This document shows, piece by piece, positions 58,188 to 64,000 of a stretch of DNA of 64,000 bases. A program made the translations under genes and the position numbers. Numbering within the stretch: the stretch's first letter is position 1; each line of letters opens with the position of its first letter. This stretch comes from Streptomyces sp. CB02923 (lineage in GTDB: Bacteria; Actinomycetota; Actinomycetes; Streptomycetales; Streptomycetaceae): assembly GCF_001905005.1 (NCBI RefSeq), contig NZ_LWKZ01000023.1, forward strand, positions 1,116,001 to 1,180,000, in the 5' to 3' direction. Below the pieces are notes generated by a model. It saw nothing but the letters and a program-made list of their open reading frames with translations. It ran no database searches and had not been told where the DNA came from.

Positions 58188-61100
58188 TCAGGTCCTCGCT
58201 CTGGTGGAGGACGGACCGGGACGCGCGCCGTCGGCGGACAGGCGGGCGAGCAGTCCGCGCGCCGACGTGCCGATGTGCGGGGGCCGCATCATGCCGTAGT
58301 GGTCGGCATCGACCACGTCCTCGGTCCAGGGACCGGAGGTGAAACGCTGCCAGTCCGTGCGGGCGACGCTTCCGTCCCGCAGGCTGGGGTCCGCGTAGAC
58401 GACGTGCAGCGGCACGTGCAGCGGTGTGGGCTCCCAGCTCCGGAAGAGCGCCGTCTGGTGCCGGATCACATGGAAGTGCCGGAGCAGCGCGTCATGGTCG
58501 GTGGCGCTGCCGAGCGCCCGGGTCTGCTGCTGAACGGAGAGCAGCGCGTCCTCGTCGAGCGTCATCCCGTCCGGTACCGCCGAGAGAATCCCGGACACCA
58601 GCGGTGCGTGCTCCTGGAGGGCGTCGGCACCGAAGGCCGCCCGCAGGGCCATCCGGAGCGACTCCCGGTCGCCGAGGGGCTCCTCGGTGCCCACGCCGCA
58701 GTCCCACACCTCGGCGAAGTCGATGACGACGCCGCGCGCTTCCAGCTCGGCGGCGACCGCGAGGGCGATGTAGCCGCCCAGGGACCAGCCGAACAGCACC
58801 AGGCGCCGTGCGGGGATCCGCTCGGTGACCTCGTCGGCGTACTGCTTCACCAGATGCGCCAGATCGGCCGGTTCGGGACCGGCGTCGGCGGCCGAGGGGG
58901 AACGGATTCCCCACACGGTCAACGCCGCCGGAAGCAGACCCAGCAGCGGCTGGTACGAGTAGAGCGTGCCGCCGAGCGGGTGGAACATGACCATCGCGGA
59001 GTCGGCGCTCCCGGCCCCGGCGCCTTCTGCCAGCAGTACCGTCAGCCCGTCGTGGGCCTCGTCGGCGTCGGCGGGAGCGGCGTCGGCCGACAGCTCGCCC
59101 CGCACCGCCTCGGACAGGGCTGCGAGGGTCCGGCTGCTGAACACGGTCCGCAGCGGCAGCCGGACGCCGAACTCCCGCGTGATCTCCCGCACGAGGCGGC
59201 TGACGAGCAGCGAGTTCCCGCCGAGCGCGAAGAAGTCGTCGCTGCCCGAAATGGCCTCGCGGGGCAGCAGCCGGGTCCAGAGCGACGCCATGCGCCGCTG
59301 GACCGGATCCGTGAAGTCCTCTCGCACCGCCGGTTCCCGGTGGTCGTCGGCGAGGGCCGTGAGCGCCGCGGCGTCGAGTTTCCCGGCCGAGGTCCGCGGC
59401 AGGCGCGGCACGACCGAGAACGACGAAGGGACCATGTACGCGGGCAGGCGGGCCGCCGCGAAGGCGCTCACCGGTGCCGGGGCGCCGGACGGGTCGGTCA
59501 GGACGAGGGCCGCGTGCAGCCCCGCCGCGGCCGTACCGGGGTGCCGGACCACGACGGCGGCATCCACCACACCCGGCGCCGCCCGCAGCACCGCGGCGAT
59601 CTCCGCCGGTTCGATGCGATAGCCCCGCAGCTTGACCTGGTCGTCGCCGCGCCCCAGGAATTCGAGGTTGCCGTCGCTCCGGTGGCGGACCACGTCGCCG
59701 GTCGCGTACATGCGCCTGCCGTCCGGGCCCTGGCGGAAGCGCTCGGCCGTGAGGTCGGGCCGGCCGACGTACCCGGTCGCCAACTGTGCGCCGGACAGGA
59801 AGAGCTCGCCGGGGAAGCCGTCCGGGACCGGACGCATCAGGGGGTCCATGACCTGCGCGGTCACTCCGGCGAGCGGCGGGCCGATGACCGGGCGGGCGTC
59901 GGCGTCCCGGATGCGGCAGCCGGTGGCGTTCACCGTGAACTCAGTCGGCCCGTAGACGTTGAACGCCCGGGTACCGGCCGTGGCGAGACGCCGCCACAGC
60001 CCGGCGGGCAGCGCCTCGCCGCCGATCACCAGAGTCTGCGGTACGTGTGCGCCGTCATCGAGCAGGCCCGCGTCCACCAGCGCACCCATATGGGTGGGGG
60101 TGCCGTCCAGCACGTCGATGGCGTTGTCGCGCAGAAAGGCGACCATGACATCGGGGTCCGCCCTGACCTTGTCCGGCACCGGGTAGAGCGTGTGCCCCGC
60201 GTGCAGCAACTGGGTGCCCTGCCAGGACGCGTCGAACGAGAACGGGGCATTGACCGCCACGCGTGCGGACTCCGGCAGCCCGTCGAAGGCCAAGCGGTCC
60301 ATCGCCTGGCCGAACGCCGTCAGGCTGAGGTGGCGCACCGAGACGGGTTTCGGCGGACCGCTGGTCCCGGAGGTGAAGACGAGATAGGCGATGTCCTCCG
60401 GGCCGGGGCGTATCGCCGTCCCTGTCCCTGTCCCCGTCCCCGTCGATGGCGACGACGGCACGGTGCGGTCGTCGGTACGGGCCGCACCGTCCGCCGAGCT
60501 GTCCGCCGAGCTGTCCGCCGAGCTGATCACGGTGTGTACCGGCACGCGGCGCGCACCGGCGAAGGCAGGCGACACCTCGCTGTCGGCATCCACCAGCACC
60601 AGCCTGATTCCGGCCGCCTCCATCATCGAGCCGAGGCGGTCCGCGGGCAGGGCGGGATCGAGCGCGGCACAGGTGGCCCCTGCCGACCAGGCGCCGAACG
60701 ACGCGCAGAGCTGGGCGGCGGACCGCCCGATTGCCACGCCGACGACGTCGCCAGGCCCGGCGCCCTGCGCGGTGAGTGCCTGCCCCACCAGGTCCGCGCG
60801 GCGGACGAACTCCGCGTAGCTCAGCGTCTCGTCGCCGAAGACCACCGCCGGACGGTCCGGGTGGCGTGCGGCCCGCGCGCGGACGGCATGCGGAAGCGGG
60901 ACGAGGTCTCCGAGGTCCTGGGTACGGTCGGACTGCTCCTGTTGTGCGGACTCGCCCTCGGTCGGCTCGACGATCGGGAGGCGCTCCACCGCCGACGACG
61001 GGTCGGCACACAGCCCGGCGAGCAGCGTACGGAACGCCGTGGCCAGGGCCTGGGCGGTCGCCGCGTCGTAGAGCTCGGTGCGGTACTCCAGGTAGCTCTC

Positions 61101-62273
61101 CGCGCCGCGGGCGGCCCCGAGATGGAACGTGAAGTCGAACTTCGCCATTCCCGGATCGATCGGCAACCGTGCGGCGGCCACCCCGGGAAGGCGCAGCTCG
61201 GACGACTCGTAATGAAGTTCCAACGCCACCTGGAACAACGGGGCATGCCCGTCCCCGCGGCGTGGCAGCCGCCCCAGGATCTCGTCGAACTCGACGCCGG
61301 TGTGCTCCATCGCGTCGAGCACGGTCTCGTGCGCCGAGCGCAGCAGCTCGCCGGCCGGAGCCGCACCGTCCACGCCGAAACGCAGGGGAATGGTCTTCAT
61401 GAAGTAGCCGACCGCGTCGTCCGCGTCCGCTGCCGAGCGCATGTTCATGGTGCTGCCGAGCAGCAGATCGTTCGAGCGGGCGAACCGGGACAGGACGACC
61501 GACAGCGCCGTGGACACGACCGCGAACGGCGAAACCCGCGACGCCGCGGCCGCGGCCCGCACCTGGTCGAACCAGGCGTCGTCCAGCGGTACGGGGCACC
61601 TGGCCCCCAGATGTCCGGCGAGCGGCCCGCCCACATGGTCGGTCGGCAGCAGCGACTGGTCCGTGACGCCGCCCAGCTGCCCCTGCCAGTAGTCGAGGTC
61701 GGCCTGCTCCTGAGCCGTGTCCACGTCCTCCCGCAGCGACCGCTGCGCCTCGAAGGGATCGGCGTGGGCCGGGGGGAGAGCGGTACCGGCGTACAGTGCG
61801 CCCAGTTCCTCGAACAGCACACGGAAGCTGTCCCCGTCGCACACCAAGTGGTGCAGCACCAGGACGAAGAGCCACTCCTCGTCGGCACATCGGATCAAGT
61901 GAGCGGCAGCCAGCGGTCCGTCGCTGAGGTCGAAGGTGCTGCGCGCCGCCTCGGTGACGGCCCGCATGCCCTGCTGGAGGGCCTGCTCGTACGGATGCCG
62001 GCGCAGGTCCAGCTCTTGGCAGGGGAACGGGCCGGCCGGCAGGACGCGGACCAGCGGCTGCTCGTCCTCGTCCGGTGCGACCGTCGTGCGCAGGGCCGGG
62101 TGCCGTTCGTAGAGTGTGTCCAGGGCCCGCCGCAGGGCGGCGGTGTCCAGAGGTCCGGTCAGCCGGAAGCCCTCTGCCTCGGTGTAGACGGGCAGATCCT
62201 GCGTCAGTCTGCTCGCCATCCACACCGGTCGCATGATGGCCGGGAGAGGCCGGGGTTCAGCGGTGTCGTGCAT
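58188..62273 (-). CDS. NRPS terminal module C-A-PCP-TE (Gln-like pocket)
   Basis: A 1361-residue NRPS. The condensation domain has HHLVCDGDS near 140, an LCL-type active motif. The adenylation domain has YLVFTSGTSGPPKPV near 628. PCP is FFALGGNSLLV near 1018 and the thioesterase has FGWSLGGYIA near 1162. Pocket residues extracted by eye read DAQDIGVVNK, which resembles the glutamine code (DAQDLGVVDK). With a carbamoyltransferase in the operon a Gln isostere such as 3-ureidoalanine should be considered. By order of transcription and by its TE this is the last module. Confidence 0.9.
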   Translation of the reverse strand: MHDTAEPRPLPAIMRPVWMASRLTQDLPVYTEAEGFRLTGPLDTAALRRALDTLYERHPALRTTVAPDEDEQPLVRVLPAGPFPCQELDLRRHPYEQALQQGMRAVTEAARSTFDLSDGPLAAAHLIRCADEEWLFVLVLHHLVCDGDSFRVLFEELGALYAGTALPPAHADPFEAQRSLREDVDTAQEQADLDYWQGQLGGVTDQSLLPTDHVGGPLAGHLGARCPVPLDDAWFDQVRAAAAASRVSPFAVVSTALSVVLSRFARSNDLLLGSTMNMRSAADADDAVGYFMKTIPLRFGVDGAAPAGELLRSAHETVLDAMEHTGVEFDEILGRLPRRGDGHAPLFQVALELHYESSELRLPGVAAARLPIDPGMAKFDFTFHLGAARGAESYLEYRTELYDAATAQALATAFRTLLAGLCADPSSAVERLPIVEPTEGESAQQEQSDRTQDLGDLVPLPHAVRARAARHPDRPAVVFGDETLSYAEFVRRADLVGQALTAQGAGPGDVVGVAIGRSAAQLCASFGAWSAGATCAALDPALPADRLGSMMEAAGIRLVLVDADSEVSPAFAGARRVPVHTVISSADSSADSSADGAARTDDRTVPSSPSTGTGTGTGTAIRPGPEDIAYLVFTSGTSGPPKPVSVRHLSLTAFGQAMDRLAFDGLPESARVAVNAPFSFDASWQGTQLLHAGHTLYPVPDKVRADPDVMVAFLRDNAIDVLDGTPTHMGALVDAGLLDDGAHVPQTLVIGGEALPAGLWRRLATAGTRAFNVYGPTEFTVNATGCRIRDADARPVIGPPLAGVTAQVMDPLMRPVPDGFPGELFLSGAQLATGYVGRPDLTAERFRQGPDGRRMYATGDVVRHRSDGNLEFLGRGDDQVKLRGYRIEPAEIAAVLRAAPGVVDAAVVVRHPGTAAAGLHAALVLTDPSGAPAPVSAFAAARLPAYMVPSSFSVVPRLPRTSAGKLDAAALTALADDHREPAVREDFTDPVQRRMASLWTRLLPREAISGSDDFFALGGNSLLVSRLVREITREFGVRLPLRTVFSSRTLAALSEAVRGELSADAAPADADEAHDGLTVLLAEGAGAGSADSAMVMFHPLGGTLYSYQPLLGLLPAALTVWGIRSPSAADAGPEPADLAHLVKQYADEVTERIPARRLVLFGWSLGGYIALAVAAELEARGVVIDFAEVWDCGVGTEEPLGDRESLRMALRAAFGADALQEHAPLVSGILSAVPDGMTLDEDALLSVQQQTRALGSATDHDALLRHFHVIRHQTALFRSWEPTPLHVPLHVVYADPSLRDGSVARTDWQRFTSGPWTEDVVDADHYGMMRPPHIGTSARGLLARLSADGARPGPSSTRART

Positions 62274-62298
62274 GCGTGATCATTCTCCAACGAGGTGC

Positions 62299-64000
62299 CT
62301 ACGACTGCGGGCGGGCGGGTTCCGAGAGCGCGAGGGCTTGTGCCACGGCCTCCGACTGGGCGCCCAGCGTCGCCCTTCGCATGAGCTGCACGGCGTTCAG
62401 CCGGACGCCGAAGCGGGACCGGATCTCCTTCGTCATGCGCATGACGTCCAGAGACGTGCCGCCCAGCGCGAAGAAGTCCGCCTCCTCGCCGTGCGGCGGA
62501 GCACCCAGCAGGTCCCGCCAGATGCCGGCCAGCACGTCGGTCACCCCGTGCACTCCGTCGTCGGACGGTCCGGACCCGGGTTCGGGTGCCGGAGCCGGAA
62601 CGGGGAGCTCGGCCAAGGCGCGTCGGTCGACCTTGCCGTTCGGCGTGCGAGGCCACTCGCCGACGGTCACGTACGCGGAGGGCAGCATGTGCCGGGGGAG
62701 CCGCGCCGCCGCATGGGCTCGCAGCCGCGTCTCGTCCACGACCGCGTCCCGCGCCGGCCGCACACAGGCGACCAGCCGCCGGTTCTCACCGGTCCCGTGC
62801 GGCATGACCACCGCCTCGGCGACGGACGGTTCCTCCGCCAGCCGGCTTTCGATCTCGCCGGGTTCCACCCGGTGGCCGCGAATCTTGATCTGGTGGTCGA
62901 CGCGTCCCGTCAGCTCCAGATCCCCGGCCGCGTTCAGCCGTCCGGTGTCTCCGGTGCGGTAGAGCCGCCCACCGGGCGGGCCGAACGGGTCAGGCACGAA
63001 ACGCTCGGCCGTGAATCCCGGCTGCCGGGCGTAGCCGCGCGTGACTCCACCGCCGCCGATCCAGATCTCTCCCTGCATCCCGGGGGCGACCGGCCGGCGC
63101 TCTCCGTCCAGGAGGTGAAGCGTGGTGTCCGGCAGCGGCTTGCCCACGGGGACAACGCCCTCGTCGGCGCCCGTGACCGGGTGAGCGGTCGACCAGATGG
63201 TGGTTTCGGTGGGCCCGTAGATGTTCCACACGTGCTGCGCCCCCGCGCACAGGCGCGCCGCCAAGGACGGGGACAACGGCTCGCCCCCGCACAGGGCGAC
63301 CCGCAGACCTCCGTTCCACCCGCCGTCGAGCAGCATGCTCCAGGCCAAGGGCGTGGCCTGGACCACGGTCACCCGACGTTCGGCCATCAGCTCGCTCAGC
63401 GCCTGGCCGTCCAGAATCTGCTGGTCCTCGGCGATCACGACGGATCCACCGGACACGAGCGGGAGGAACAGGTCGACGAGGACCGGGTCGAACGAGGGCG
63501 AGGTGAGGGAGAGCCACACGTCATCGGGGCCCGGACCGACCACGGACGCCATCGACAGCACGCCCTTGACCAGGCAACGGTGGTCCGCGGCCACGGCCTT
63601 GGGCCGGCCGGTGGAACCGGAGGTGTACATCAGGTACGCCAGATCGTCCTGCCCGGCACGCGGGCGCACCTCCGCAACCGCGGCGTCTGCGGCGTCTGCG
63701 GTGTTCGAGGTGTCCGCGTGCGACGGGTACGCGCCGGTGTCCGGCTCGTCCAGCAGGAGGACCTCGGCCGACTCCGCGCCACCCGTCAGCCTGCCGACCG
63801 TGAGAACGACCCGCGCCTCGCTGTCGCGCAGCATGTAGTCCTGGCGCTCCGCCGGATAAGCCGGATCGACGGGTACGAACGCGGCGCCTGCCAGGAGCAC
63901 CCCGAGAAGGGCCACGGGAAGGTCGGCCGAGCGGTCGATCCGCACCGCGACCCGCTGCCCGGGGCCGATGCCGTGCCGTTCGAGCCGGTCCGCCACCGCT
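62299..64000 (-). CDS. NRPS, C-terminal part (A-PCP), partial at window edge
   Basis: At least 567 residues of an NRPS whose N-terminus lies outside the window. An adenylation domain with YLMYTSGSTGRPKAVAADH, NIYGPTETTIW, YRTGDTGRL and the A10 TPNGKVDRR is followed by a PCP with FFALGGTSLDVMRM. Pocket residues by eye are D-P-V-Q-L-G-I-I-W, which I cannot match to a known amino acid. It ends 25 nt before the C-A-PCP-TE gene and lacks a TE, so it feeds the terminal module. Upstream domains are unseen. Confidence 0.9.
   Translation of the reverse strand, partial: AVADRLERHGIGPGQRVAVRIDRSADLPVALLGVLLAGAAFVPVDPAYPAERQDYMLRDSEARVVLTVGRLTGGAESAEVLLLDEPDTGAYPSHADTSNTADAADAAVAEVRPRAGQDDLAYLMYTSGSTGRPKAVAADHRCLVKGVLSMASVVGPGPDDVWLSLTSPSFDPVLVDLFLPLVSGGSVVIAEDQQILDGQALSELMAERRVTVVQATPLAWSMLLDGGWNGGLRVALCGGEPLSPSLAARLCAGAQHVWNIYGPTETTIWSTAHPVTGADEGVVPVGKPLPDTTLHLLDGERRPVAPGMQGEIWIGGGGVTRGYARQPGFTAERFVPDPFGPPGGRLYRTGDTGRLNAAGDLELTGRVDHQIKIRGHRVEPGEIESRLAEEPSVAEAVVMPHGTGENRRLVACVRPARDAVVDETRLRAHAAARLPRHMLPSAYVTVGEWPRTPNGKVDRRALAELPVPAPAPEPGSGPSDDGVHGVTDVLAGIWRDLLGAPPHGEEADFFALGGTSLDVMRMTKEIRSRFGVRLNAVQLMRRATLGAQSEAVAQALALSEPARPQS

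Noticed and set aside
57927..62279. Plus-strand frame of 1450 codons opposite the cluster 2 NRPS
   Set aside because: Antisense to a complete C-A-PCP-TE module; composition is shadow-like.
1..64000. CRISPR arrays, tRNA or rRNA genes, insertion sequences, attachment sites, MbtH gene
   Set aside because: None was seen on reading both strands; the repeats found are isolated pairs or a four-copy microrepeat.

Overview
The window reads as chromosomal DNA of a Streptomyces-like actinomycete. It is uniformly very GC-rich, genes often start with GTG and overlap by 4 nt (GTGA/ATGA), and the left edge carries a DUF397/ATP-binding-protein pair typical of that genus. No rRNA, tRNA, CRISPR array, intact transposase or replication origin was found. 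Most of the window is two nonribosomal peptide gene clusters with a short accessory and housekeeping stretch between them.

Left flank (1-3.8 kb): a partial DUF397 gene divergent from an anti-sigma-type ATP-binding protein, a membrane-anchored methyltransferase and a BCCT osmolyte transporter. A gene-poor stretch of about 1.1 kb (3.8-4.9 kb) follows. It holds hairpins, a possible leaderless leader peptide and a 46-codon ORF with a TTA codon that runs into the start of a StrR-family activator (5020-6078). The activator gene contains a StrR-type operator inside its own coding sequence.

Cluster 1 (about 4.9-43.9 kb, perhaps to 47 kb): 22 genes in one direction (6.5-31 kb), many translationally coupled, then a divergent radical SAM gene and a second forward operon. 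The core is an assembly line with pyochelin architecture. NRPS-2 (36551-41047) is aryl/acyl carrier-Cy-A(Cys)-[degenerate methyltransferase insert]-PCP, like PchE. NRPS-1 (24295-29811) is TubC docking-Cy-A(Cys)-[intact methyltransferase]-PCP-TE, like PchF. A thiazoline reductase candidate, a class B radical SAM methylase, a heterodimeric ABC transporter of the YbtP/YbtQ kind and a type II thioesterase accompany them. No salicylate synthase or stand-alone aryl-AMP ligase is present. In their place is an unusual upstream block: Nudix, APH-type kinase, Mrp-type Fe-S ATPase, an AsnRS-like catalytic core without an anticodon domain, an MccF-like S66 peptidase, an ABC-2 exporter, a nucleotidyltransferase-fold protein, a degenerate kinase, an HprK-like kinase, a class III aminotransferase, an acyl-CoA dehydrogenase, a stand-alone ACP, a ketosynthase, an extended SDR, an LLM monooxygenase and a flavin reductase. 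I infer that these build or protect a non-salicylate starter, possibly an amino-acid-derived unit on the ACP. A glutamine-dependent asparagine synthetase closes the forward operon.

Middle (43.9-53.8 kb): an FAD monooxygenase with a MarR regulator, a P450 divergent from a GbsR/MarR regulator, two small secreted cysteine-bearing proteins, a secreted beta-propeller protein and a large STAND-type P-loop/TPR protein.

Cluster 2 (53.9 kb to the right edge, all on the minus strand, continuing beyond the window): MFS exporter, ATP-grasp ligase, aspartate 1-decarboxylase (PanD), a carbamoyltransferase with OTC-type HCLP changed to HDLP, a terminal NRPS (C-A-PCP-TE) and an upstream partial NRPS (A-PCP). 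The terminal A-domain pocket reads as glutamine-like. Together with the carbamoyltransferase this suggests a ureido amino acid such as ureidoalanine. PanD suggests beta-alanine supply.
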